A stretch of DNA of 13,841 nucleotides from JAGQUL01 sp038212015 (GTDB lineage: Bacteria; Actinomycetota; Thermoleophilia; Gaiellales; SKUG01). Shown here piece by piece: positions 5,685 to 12,604 of the stretch; within the stretch, counting starts at the first letter, position 1, and each line of letters starts with the position of its first letter. The stretch is from NCBI GenBank assembly GCA_038212015.1, contig JBBQUY010000083.1:1-13841 (forward strand), read 5' to 3'. The translations under genes and the position numbers were made by a program. Under the pieces are notes generated by a model. That model saw nothing but the letters and a program-made list of their open reading frames with translations. It was not told where the DNA came from and made no database searches.

Positions 5685-7829
5685 TCAGGCCGCGGCGGCA
5701 TCCTCGTCGGCGGTGGAGGTGTCCACCTTCGCGCCGAGTGGGTTGACGATCTCGACGCCCTGGTCGTCGTGCTCGAGCGCGATGTCGTGCTCGATGCACC
5801 AGGAATCGATGACGTCCATGAACACGGCGACGACCGCCGGGTCGAACTGCGTACCCGCGTTCTCGGTCAGGATGCGGCGCGCGAACGCGTGCGGCTGACC
5901 TGCACGATAGGGGCGATCGCTCGTGATCGCGTGATAGGCGTCGCAGACGAAGATGATGCGGCTCGCCAGCGGGATCTGCTCACCGCTGATGCCGTCGGGA
6001 TAGCCCCGGCCGTCCCAGCGCTCATGTTCGTGGCGCACGATCGGCGCGACGTTCTTGAGGAAGCCGATCGGCTTGAGGATGCGCTCGCCCACGATCGTGT
6101 GGGACTTCATGACCTCGAACTCGGCTTCGGTGAGTCGTCCGGGCTTGTTGAGGATGTCGTCGGGAATCGCGACCTTGCCGATGTCGTGCAGGATCGCGCC
6201 GAGCTCCAGGTCGCGGAGCTGGTCCTCGTCCATGCCGAGGCGCCGGCCGGTGTCGAGCGCCCATTCGGCGACGACGTCGGAGTGATCGGCCGTGTACTGG
6301 TCGCGCGCCTCGAGCGCGTGGACGAGCGCCTGGATCGTGTCCTTGTAGTTGCGCTCGATGTTGTCGGTCGCGTCGATCGCCACCAGGCACGCCGCGGCGT
6401 GTTCACACACGGAGCCGAGCAGTGCGAGGTCGTCGGTCTCCTGCTCGGGCGTGACGGTGTCCGGCTGTTCGACGTAGAGGACCGCATGGATGCGCTCGCC
6501 GCTGATGAGCGGAATCGCGTGGCACGTGCGGTCATGTCGCTCGACGCGGCTCGCGCGGCGTCGATGCAGCGCGGTCGACACGAGCGAGCGCTCGCGATCG
6601 GCGCCGCGAGCGGGGACGGTGCCCGCATGAGTCAGCGTCTTGAGCTCGGAGTCGTACATCGCGCCGCGCGTGTAGCCGAACAGCGCGCCGATACCGAGCA
6701 CCACCGCGTTGTACAGGTCGTCGCGAGTCTGCGAACCGGTGACCGTTCGCGCGAGCGTGTTCGCAGCCGACAGGCGGCTCGCGCGAACGTGTTCGCGGGC
6801 GAACAGCTGTGCGTTTTCGAGGGCGACTGACACTGCCGGCGCAAGCGCGCGGAGCAGTTCCACGACGCGAGCCTCGTCGTCGGTGAAGGAGCAGTTGTCG
6901 AGATCGATCGGCAGGCCGACGAGCAGCACGCCGGTGCAGCGCTCGCCGATCCGCAGCGACACGCCCCAGACCGCGGTTCCTTCCAGGTTCTCGTGGCCTG
7001 CGAGTGCGCTCAGGCCGAGCGCCGCGCACATGCGGAGCGCAGGGCGCGACAGTCGAATCGGTCCGCGGGCATCGAGCGAGGGGGCGACGAAATCGACTTC
7101 AGGTTCGGTGGCGACACGCAGCGTGCCGTCGCTCGGCGGCGTGAGCATCGGCACCACGAGGCGACCAGTGGAGTCGACCGGAAGCACCGCCACCGCAGCA
7201 TCGCCGATCATGTCGCACACGAGCTGCTCGACTGCCGCGCGCAGCGACGGGACGTCGCGCTCGTCGGTGAGTTCCGACAGCACGCGGTTCTGCACGCGCA
7301 TGCTCATCGCGGCATCCTGTGCGGCGCGATGCAGATCGGCCTTCTCGAGCGCTGCAGCTACCTGCTGCGCATAGATCGTCATCGCCTCGAGCTCGTGCTC
7401 GTCCGGCGTCTGCTCCGGCACGACGGTGATCGCACCGAGCACGCGTTCGCCGACGACGAGCGCGTGTACGCTCACCTCGGTCGCGTCCATCGTGAACAGC
7501 AGGCGGCGCCACTCGATGCCGATGCCGTTGCCGAGCTCGTTCGCATGGATCGACTGTGCAAGACCGCCGCGCGCGATGCGAACCAGGTTCGCCGGCAGCG
7601 AAGCAGGGGCGTCGCCCCCGATGCCGGCGCTCGCCAGATGCACCGGACGACGACCGTCGAATCGCCAGACGTCCGCTCGCCGCGCGCCGAGGAAGCGGAC
7701 CATCGCGTCGGCAGCGTTTCCGGGGACGACCGCCGGATCGAGCGCCATGGTGGCCGCGCTCGTCGCACGACTGACGGCGCGCAGGAGCGCGTCACCAGGT
7801 CGGTCGTTCGTGGGTCGTCCGGATGGCAT
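5685..7829 (-). CDS. Triple-GAF HD-GYP domain protein, predicted c-di-GMP phosphodiesterase
   Basis: A 714-residue cytoplasmic protein with no membrane segment. About residues 10-165, 195-340 and 350-485 have the alternation of strands and helices of GAF sensor domains (for example LGAITVVPEQTPDEHELEAM and VLLVGLPIDLDNCSFTDDEA). Residues about 500-680 form an HD-GYP domain with a complete metal-site set: H516, H548-D549 in ILHDIGK, H600 and H602, the signature RGYPDG at 608-613, and CDAYHAITSDRPYR. HD-GYP proteins hydrolyse cyclic di-GMP, generally favouring motility over attachment. The ATG at 7829 lacks a Shine-Dalgarno sequence but lies seven bases after a sigma-28-type -10 box, which argues for a leaderless transcript and fixes this start. 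The frame stays open upstream without support. Confidence 0.9.
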   Translation of the reverse strand: MPSGRPTNDRPGDALLRAVSRATSAATMALDPAVVPGNAADAMVRFLGARRADVWRFDGRRPVHLASAGIGGDAPASLPANLVRIARGGLAQSIHANELGNGIGIEWRRLLFTMDATEVSVHALVVGERVLGAITVVPEQTPDEHELEAMTIYAQQVAAALEKADLHRAAQDAAMSMRVQNRVLSELTDERDVPSLRAAVEQLVCDMIGDAAVAVLPVDSTGRLVVPMLTPPSDGTLRVATEPEVDFVAPSLDARGPIRLSRPALRMCAALGLSALAGHENLEGTAVWGVSLRIGERCTGVLLVGLPIDLDNCSFTDDEARVVELLRALAPAVSVALENAQLFAREHVRASRLSAANTLARTVTGSQTRDDLYNAVVLGIGALFGYTRGAMYDSELKTLTHAGTVPARGADRERSLVSTALHRRRASRVERHDRTCHAIPLISGERIHAVLYVEQPDTVTPEQETDDLALLGSVCEHAAACLVAIDATDNIERNYKDTIQALVHALEARDQYTADHSDVVAEWALDTGRRLGMDEDQLRDLELGAILHDIGKVAIPDDILNKPGRLTEAEFEVMKSHTIVGERILKPIGFLKNVAPIVRHEHERWDGRGYPDGISGEQIPLASRIIFVCDAYHAITSDRPYRAGQPHAFARRILTENAGTQFDPAVVAVFMDVIDSWCIEHDIALEHDDQGVEIVNPLGAKVDTSTADEDAAAA

Positions 7830-7836
7830 GAGCCAC

Positions 7837-7864
7837 GTATCGGCCCGAACTTCGTGAAACTTGA
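7837..7864 (-). promoter_or_regulatory. Sigma-28 (FliA/WhiG-type) promoter of the HD-GYP gene
   Basis: On the minus strand TCAA (7864-7861) followed by GTTT, then GCCGATAC (7844-7837), are separated by 16 bases. The known consensus for motility/WhiG sigma factors is TAAA-N15/16-GCCGATAA. The -10 ends seven bases before the ATG at 7829, so transcription should begin at or within a base or two of the start codon. Confidence 0.75.
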
Positions 7865-7880
7865 CCCTTTGATCGCAACC

Positions 7881-7898
7881 GGTGATCGATCGCTCACC
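7881..7898. promoter_or_regulatory. 18-bp near-perfect palindrome in the divergent gap
   Basis: GGTGATCGATCGCTCACC is symmetric at 16 of 18 positions. It lies upstream of the -35 of the HD-GYP promoter, centred about 60 bases from its predicted start point, which is a typical activator position. The rest of the 7830-8076 gap holds the two divergent sigma-28-type promoters and no gene that I can support. Confidence 0.35.
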
Positions 7899-8040
7899 CG
7901 TCCGAACCATGTGCTCCAATCCCGGAAGAGGTTTCGTGCGGGGTAGGAACCGTCGGTGACCGTCAGCGCCAATGAACATGAACACACGCGCGACCTGCGC
8001 GCGCCCGTACGTGGACGGATGATCGGAATCGTTCGAGCAT

Positions 8041-8068
8041 TCAAGCTGGGGCCCGGCCCTGCCGATAC
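8041..8068 (+). promoter_or_regulatory. Sigma-28 (FliA/WhiG-type) promoter of the first surface cassette
   Basis: TCAA at 8041-8044, a 16-base spacer, and GCCGATAC at 8061-8068: the same boxes and spacing as the divergent HD-GYP promoter. The GTG start at 8077 follows eight bases after the -10, so the transcript is predicted leaderless. The spacer contains GGGGCCCGGCCC, which is self-complementary in part but needs no separate explanation. Confidence 0.75.
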
Positions 8069-8076
8069 CACCGTTC

Positions 8077-8784
8077 GTGGAGGTCATCGCCATCACCCGT
8101 GCCCGCACCCGCCCTCGTCCGCTCTGGCAGCGAGTCGACCCGTGGCTGCTCGGCGCACTCGCGCTGATCGCCGCGGTCGCGATCTGGACGATGGCTCCCT
8201 TCGCCGGTGGCGCGATCGCGCCGGTACAGAGCGACACCCGCATCGAGGTCGAGGTTCCCGTGGCGACGAGCGTCACGCCCGGCTGGACGAGCGGCGCGAA
8301 CGTCAGGCTCGGCAACATCTCGTTCCCGGGTGTCCCGGTGGATGCGACGAGCGCCGGCTGGGGCATGTCCACGAACTGGATCAACGGGTACGAGGTTCGC
8401 ATCCGCGCAACGACCGATCCGGCGCTGCGCGGAAACAACTCCGTCGACGGCAAGGGCGCACGATCCGCATTCGCCGACTACACCACCGCTGGATGTCCCT
8501 GTCCCTGGAACGTGAACACGTTCAAGCAGGGCGTATTCGGCTACTCGGTCAGCGTCGACACCACCAGCGGCGCGGCGGCACTGGACGCCGACAAGTGGGG
8601 CACCGATCGCGCACGCAAGTGGCGTGGCTTCACACGCTCTTCGTATCGCGCGTACTCGACCGCAGGCGGCACCGGCCAGTACACGATGTCAGTGCACCTT
8701 CGCTCGATGATTCCCGACGGCACCACGCAGCTCGCGGGCTCCTACCGCGCCAGCATGGTCGTCTCCGCGCACCCGCTCGGCTAG
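8077..8784 (+). CDS. Exported small surface protein with KWRGF motif (cassette 1)
   Basis: A 235-residue protein beginning at GTG. The N-terminus is basic (TRARTRPRPLWQR) and followed by one hydrophobic helix (about residues 23-48), an uncleaved anchor or signal peptide. The rest is predicted extracytoplasmic and beta-rich, with many Thr, Ser and Trp. Features are a CxC pair (C140, C142, in GCPCPW) and the motif KWRGF at 181-185. The C-terminal half aligns by eye with the product at 9758: W..NGYEV, an ADY element, FGYSVSV, KWRGF, then TMSVHLRS..P.G......YRASM...A.P up to the stop. The family is unknown to me. It is the first gene of a sigma-28-type transcription unit with the WxLIP-like gene behind it, and probably its binding partner on the cell surface. 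Confidence 0.8.
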   Translation: MEVIAITRARTRPRPLWQRVDPWLLGALALIAAVAIWTMAPFAGGAIAPVQSDTRIEVEVPVATSVTPGWTSGANVRLGNISFPGVPVDATSAGWGMSTNWINGYEVRIRATTDPALRGNNSVDGKGARSAFADYTTAGCPCPWNVNTFKQGVFGYSVSVDTTSGAAALDADKWGTDRARKWRGFTRSSYRAYSTAGGTGQYTMSVHLRSMIPDGTTQLAGSYRASMVVSAHPLG

Positions 8785-9719
8785 TCGCCGCTGCCGCGCT
8801 CGCGGCGCTGCTCGCACTGCCCGCCACGACGCACGCCGTCGCGGCCCCCGATCGCGACGAGGCGATCACTTTCGATCGCGCCGTGTACTTTCTCGAGGTC
8901 GATCCGGGCGAACGCCTGACCGTGCCGCTCGTGATCAAGAACTCGACGCGCTTCGAGCCCACCTTCACGAGCGAGCGGCTCGACATGCAGTCCGGTGAGG
9001 GGACCGGCAGCACCGCATTCAGCTACCTGCCGATCGGCGGGGCCCCGCGCGGTGCGGGGGAATGGGTCCGGCCAATCGCGCCCACGCGCATCACGATCCC
9101 CGCGCTTGAGCAGGTCGAGCTCGACGTCGTGGTCCAGGTGCCGGAGGACGCGGGAGCGGGCGGGCACTTCGCTGCGATCATGTTCCGGGCGCCCGATCCC
9201 CGGCCAGACGCTGAGGTGAGCTTCGAAGTGCGCCAGCCGGTCGCGCTGTTCTTCACCGTCAGCGGCGATTTCGAACGCGACGTTCGCGTGACCGCAACGC
9301 CGACGGATCGCTGGCGATGGAAGGGTGGTCGAGCGACCTGGGACGTGCACGTGCGCAACGAGGGCGACGTTCATGAACCGATCTCCGGACGGGTACGCGT
9401 CGACGGCATCTTCGGCGGCGCGAGCTCACGTCGGCTCGCCGCCGGAATCCTGTTTCCGGGCGAGGAACGCACGCAGCAGGTCAGCTTCGACCTTCGATCC
9501 GCGCCCGACCTGCTCCGATCACAGGCGCGCGTGGACCTCGACGACGCGCGATCGGTGGTCGACGACGCTCCAAGCGTGTTCGTGCTGCCCATCTGGGTGC
9601 TGGTGCTCATCGCTGCCGCGTGCATCGTGATCGTGGCGCGAATTCGCCTGCGCGGGAGGCGCCACGGTGCGCCTGATGACGCTGAGCTCGACGATCATGA
9701 GGACCGGATCGGCTCGTGA
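8757..9719 (+). CDS. WxL-interacting-protein-like membrane-anchored surface protein (cassette 1); start unresolved
   Basis: The reading frame encodes a signal peptide (n-region GRLRAPAR, hydrophobic LVAAAALAALLALPA, cleavage near THAVAA). An immunoglobulin-like beta domain follows, with DPGERLTVPLVIKNS and, about 60 residues on, ITIPALEQVELDVVVQVPEDAGAGGHF. A second beta domain comes next (VRVTATPTDRWRW...), then one transmembrane helix (VFVLPIWVLVLIAAACIVIVA), a basic stop-transfer and a short acidic tail. This is the layout of DUF916/DUF3324 (WxLIP) proteins of Firmicutes. No ATG, GTG or TTG occurs in frame near the signal peptide; the nearest is a GTG at 8619, deep inside the previous gene. 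The start given here is only the first codon of the apparent signal peptide. Confidence 0.75.
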   Translation, partial: GRLRAPARLVAAAALAALLALPATTHAVAAPDRDEAITFDRAVYFLEVDPGERLTVPLVIKNSTRFEPTFTSERLDMQSGEGTGSTAFSYLPIGGAPRGAGEWVRPIAPTRITIPALEQVELDVVVQVPEDAGAGGHFAAIMFRAPDPRPDAEVSFEVRQPVALFFTVSGDFERDVRVTATPTDRWRWKGGRATWDVHVRNEGDVHEPISGRVRVDGIFGGASSRRLAAGILFPGEERTQQVSFDLRSAPDLLRSQARVDLDDARSVVDDAPSVFVLPIWVLVLIAAACIVIVARIRLRGRRHGAPDDAELDDHEDRIGS

Positions 9720-9722
9720 TCG

Positions 9723-9750
9723 TAAAGCCGATGCGGTTCGGTGCCGATAG
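9723..9750 (+). promoter_or_regulatory. Sigma-28 (FliA/WhiG-type) promoter of the second surface cassette
   Basis: TAAA at 9723-9726, a 16-base spacer, and GCCGATAG at 9743-9750, in the 38-base gap between the two cassettes. The -10 ends seven bases before the ATG at 9758, repeating the leaderless geometry of the other two promoters. A second GCCGAT at 9727 lies in the spacer and is at the wrong position to be a -10. Confidence 0.75.
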
Positions 9751-9757
9751 GGCTTGC

Positions 9758-10363
9758 ATGAGCCCTCGGCGCCTGCGTTCACGCGTGCTCGACCTTGCCG
9801 TGACCACGGTCTGCGTCGCATGCCTTGCTGCGCCCTTCCTCGCAACGTCCAACGCTGCCGATGAAGGGTCCGCGGTCGTTGAGAGCGCGAGCGTCGTCGA
9901 TCAGCGGGTCCTCGCCGGCGGCGTCATCTCCAATCCGCTCAACGGAACCTTCGAAGCCGGCGGCAGCGGCACGCGCGACGGGTCCGTGGCGTGGGACGTG
10001 TGGGGATCTGGTCCAGACGGTCTCAAACTGGTCGTGTCCACCACTCGTTCGCCGGCGATGCGCGATGCCAAGAACGGGATCGACGTCGCCGACTACGGGT
10101 CGAATCCCGAGACGTGGTCGGTGGGATCGAGCGAACGGCGCTTCGGCATGACGGTCGTCGGCAACCTCTCGCTCGGACGCTTCGGTGACGGCTCCAAGTG
10201 GCGAGGCTTCGATGGCGGCCGCGCGATCGAGGCATCGCGCCGTGCCGCGCCGACGCCGCGTACACGCACGACGATCAAGCTTCGCGCCCAGTTCGGATCC
10301 TCGCTGCCCGCCGGCGCGCGTCCGACGGCGACCATCCAGGCGACCGCACTGCCCAATCTCTAG
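9758..10363 (+). CDS. Exported small surface protein with KWRGF motif (cassette 2)
   Basis: A 201-residue protein with a clear signal peptide: MSPRRLRSR, hydrophobic VLDLAVTTVCVACLAAPF, cleavage near SNAAD. The mature part is beta-rich, with AWDVWGSGPDGLKLVVSTT, an ADYG element, RFGMTVVGNLSLG, KWRGF at 147-151, and a C-terminal TTIKLRAQFGSSLPAGARP strand pair. It shares motif order and C-terminal length with the product at 8077, so they are distant paralogues. The ATG at 9758 was chosen over the upstream GTG at 9716 because it follows the sigma-28-type -10 by seven bases and gives a proper signal peptide. It is followed after eight bases by its WxLIP-like partner. Confidence 0.85.
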   Translation: MSPRRLRSRVLDLAVTTVCVACLAAPFLATSNAADEGSAVVESASVVDQRVLAGGVISNPLNGTFEAGGSGTRDGSVAWDVWGSGPDGLKLVVSTTRSPAMRDAKNGIDVADYGSNPETWSVGSSERRFGMTVVGNLSLGRFGDGSKWRGFDGGRAIEASRRAAPTPRTRTTIKLRAQFGSSLPAGARPTATIQATALPNL

Positions 10364-10371
10364 GACCTGAC

Positions 10372-11355
10372 GTGATCACCCGCACCCGCCCACATCGCAC
10401 GACGACCAGCCTCGCCGGCATGTTGCTGGTGCTCGTTGCAATGCTTGCGATCGTCGCACCCGTACAGGCAGCGACGGGCGGTGACGACTCGGTCGGATTC
10501 GGCGTGGCGCCGATGCGCTTCGACGTGGAGACGAACGCCGGCGCGACGTCGACCCACTCGATCACGATCACCAACACGAATACCGCCCCCACGAGGTTCA
10601 CCTTCTCGAAGGAAGATTTCGAGGGCGACAAGGAAGATCCGGCGCTCACCCCCGTGCTGCTCGGCGGCAAGTTCAGGTCCGACATCTCCGGGTACGACTG
10701 GATCTCCACTCCGGATGCCATCACGATCCCACCCGACCAGTCACGCACCCTGGCGGTCCGCGTCAACGTGCCTGCGGGCGCGACGGGCGCGCACTATGCC
10801 GCGCTGATCGTCACGGGAGAATCTCGATCAGCTGGCGAACTCACTGCCGAGAGCCGCCTCGGCGTGCTGTTTCTCATGAACGCGGGTGGCGCTCCGCCGC
10901 CCGACATCGTCATCACCGAGACGACGATCGTCGGCCCCGGCAGGACCGTCACGAGGTTCATCAACCAGGGCTCGACCCCGGTCAAGAACACCAAGGGCAC
11001 GAAGACCCGCAACCCGAAGGGTCCCGGGCCGACGACGAAGACGGACGGGAAATGCACCCCGTACGTCATGCCAGGGGCGGCAGGCGAATGCGTCTTCACC
11101 GACGAGAACGGTGACGATGCCGGGCTGCTGCCGATCGGCCCCGTCGACGAGTTTGTCGAGGTCGTCGGCAATCCCGGTGACGAGGAGACCGCAGCTCGCG
11201 GCGAACTGCCGACCGAGTGGGCGGGCACCTGGTCGAGCATGCTGCTGCCGCTCGTCGGCGTCGCGCTGTTCGTCCTCTACTTCCTGTTCCTGCGCCGGCG
11301 GCGCAAGGACGAGGAAGCGGAGGAAGTTGCCTTCGCAGGCAGCTCGTTCACCTGA
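10372..11355 (+). CDS. WxL-interacting-protein-like membrane-anchored surface protein (cassette 2)
   Basis: A 327-residue protein from a GTG eight bases after the previous stop. It has a signal peptide (basic RTRPHR, hydrophobic LAGMLLVLVAMLAIVAPVQA). A DUF916-like beta domain follows, with FGVAPMRFDVETNAGATSTH, SITITNTNTAPTRF, WISTPDAITIPPDQSRTLAVR and VNVPAGATGAHYAALIV. A second domain (about 175-265) carries a Lys/Pro/Gly-rich loop and two cysteines (C228, C240) that could form a disulfide. A transmembrane helix (about 289-307), an RRRRKDEEAEE stop-transfer and a short tail close the protein. Same architecture as the 8757 and 12604 products, but too diverged for recent duplication. The Shine-Dalgarno is weak, so translation is probably coupled to the upstream gene. 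Confidence 0.85.
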   Translation: MITRTRPHRTTTSLAGMLLVLVAMLAIVAPVQAATGGDDSVGFGVAPMRFDVETNAGATSTHSITITNTNTAPTRFTFSKEDFEGDKEDPALTPVLLGGKFRSDISGYDWISTPDAITIPPDQSRTLAVRVNVPAGATGAHYAALIVTGESRSAGELTAESRLGVLFLMNAGGAPPPDIVITETTIVGPGRTVTRFINQGSTPVKNTKGTKTRNPKGPGPTTKTDGKCTPYVMPGAAGECVFTDENGDDAGLLPIGPVDEFVEVVGNPGDEETAARGELPTEWAGTWSSMLLPLVGVALFVLYFLFLRRRRKDEEAEEVAFAGSSFT

Positions 11356-12604
11356 CGTAGTCGTCGCCCGTCAGGTCGTCGTCGGCATCGTCGTCGGCAT
11401 CGTCGTCGGCATCGTCGTCGGCATCGTCGTCGTTCGCAACGTCATCGTCTGACACGTCCTCGTCCCAGGCTTCGTCGTCATCGTCCACGTCGAGGTCGTC
11501 GTTGTCATCCGGATCGGCCGGCGCGACCGGCGCCGGACCGCGCGCCTCGTCCGCTGCGAGTTCCTCGCGCAGGAATCGGTTGAGCTCCCGGCGCTGCGAC
11601 AACCACCGCGCGAGAAACCACACGCACACGAGGAAGACGAGCACCAGCACCGCGGCGAGCACGCGCGCCCACGTCGGGACGACCCAGACGGTGCGCGACG
11701 CCACCAGCGTCGTGCCGACCGGCTCGATGCGCAGTCGCGTCGTCACCGTATAGCGACCCAACTGGAGGTCCCTGGTTCCGAGCTTCGGTGCGCCCTCCGA
11801 GCCCTTCTCGCTGGCCGACGTCTGGATCGTGCGCGGCTCACCGGGCACGACGTACTGGCGATCGATGTCGACCGTCTGGTCCTTGCCGGGCCCGCTCAGC
11901 TTGATGGTGCCTTCGAACGTGAAGAACTCGTCGCCGAGGTTCTCGATCACGAGGTCCGGCCGAAGCGGCCCCTTCGAGACGAGCCCGGGCACGTCGAATT
12001 GCTTCATCGCGGCTTCGGGCGGTTCGCCGCCCTCGACCGCGATGAACAGCAGCGGGCCGGTCTCCGGCACGGCCTGCACCTGGCTGCCGCCACCGTCTGC
12101 CTCCGGAGGAATCACGCGCAGCAGCGCCGCTCCCAGGAACGTGCCGCCCGGGCTGTTTTCGGGGACCTCGATCCGCAGGGGCAGGTCGACGGACGTTCCC
12201 GCCGGAATCCGGTAGCGCTGCTTCGGGAGACTGAACCAGCCACGCGTCGAGAACGCGGTCGTCTCGGGCGCGTCGTCACGAATCAGGACGGGTGCGTAGT
12301 CCTCACCGAAGCCGAAGTCGGCGTGGATGAGCTCCACGGCGATCGCCTCGGTCCCGGACGCGGTGGCGGTGATCGTCTCGGTGACGACCTCTCCGGCCTC
12401 GGCCTCGACATCGATGATGAGCGGCGAGACCGTCAACTCCGCGTCTGCATGCGCCAACGGCGCCACGGCGCACAGCAAGGCGGCCGCCAGCGAGGCGGCG
12501 CGGACCAGACGTGCGGCGAGGCGTGCCAGGACGGGTCGTCCTACGGTCGGCGCGCGGTGAGCGTCGGTCGCGTGGGCGGGGTGAGCATGCTCTCGTCGCT
12601 CCAC
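11348..12604 (-). CDS. WxL-interacting-protein-like surface protein with acidic tail
   Basis: A 418-residue protein with a long n-region, a signal peptide ending near AHADA (about residue 55), and a DUF916-like domain: LTVSPLIIDVEAEAGEVVTE, the GWFSLPKQRYRIPAG strand, and LPLRIEVPENSPGGTFLGAALL. A second beta domain (about 215-300) contains DLVIENLGDEFFTFEG. A transmembrane helix (about 312-332) and a cytoplasmic tail of about 85 residues follow; the tail is dominated by Asp, with four DADD-type repeats. The GTG at 12604 is the only usable start and lies 64 bases inside the CBS gene, so the two may be co-transcribed. The 3' end overlaps the convergent 10372 gene by eight bases. No KWRGF partner gene is adjacent. 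Confidence 0.8.
   Translation of the reverse strand: MERREHAHPAHATDAHRAPTVGRPVLARLAARLVRAASLAAALLCAVAPLAHADAELTVSPLIIDVEAEAGEVVTETITATASGTEAIAVELIHADFGFGEDYAPVLIRDDAPETTAFSTRGWFSLPKQRYRIPAGTSVDLPLRIEVPENSPGGTFLGAALLRVIPPEADGGGSQVQAVPETGPLLFIAVEGGEPPEAAMKQFDVPGLVSKGPLRPDLVIENLGDEFFTFEGTIKLSGPGKDQTVDIDRQYVVPGEPRTIQTSASEKGSEGAPKLGTRDLQLGRYTVTTRLRIEPVGTTLVASRTVWVVPTWARVLAAVLVLVFLVCVWFLARWLSQRRELNRFLREELAADEARGPAPVAPADPDDNDDLDVDDDDEAWDEDVSDDDVANDDDADDDADDDADDDADDDLTGDDYVR
11378..11425. repeat. 12-bp tandem repeat, four perfect copies
   Basis: GTCGTCGGCATC is repeated four times without change and encodes Asp-Ala-Asp-Asp units in the tail of the minus-strand surface protein. The 12-base unit keeps the frame, so copy number may vary by slippage without breaking the gene. 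Confidence 0.85.

Noticed and set aside
4154..5701. 515-codon minus-strand frame opposite the CNNM/CBS gene
   Set aside because: His/Arg/Val-rich translation typical of the antisense of a GC-rich gene. The plus strand has complete family domains and a ribosome-binding site.
5685..8453. 922-residue version of the HD-GYP protein starting at 8453
   Set aside because: The extra 208 codons run through the divergent promoter region and antisense to the 8077 gene, with no domain support.
8740..8790. Programmed -1 frameshift with a classical slippery heptamer joining the two cassette-1 proteins
   Set aside because: No X XXY YYZ heptamer or obvious stimulatory hairpin is seen before the TAG at 8782. 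A fusion would also bury a signal peptide in the middle, so a shift is kept only as one option.
9723..9735. GCCGAT at 9727 as an additional sigma-28 -10 box
   Set aside because: It directly follows TAAA with no spacer and no -35 at the required distance upstream. The GCCGATAG at 9743 fits the spacing.
8077..10363. Small exported proteins as true WxL-domain proteins
   Set aside because: No Trp-x-Leu motif pair is visible in either. Only the neighbour's WxLIP-like architecture suggests the analogy.
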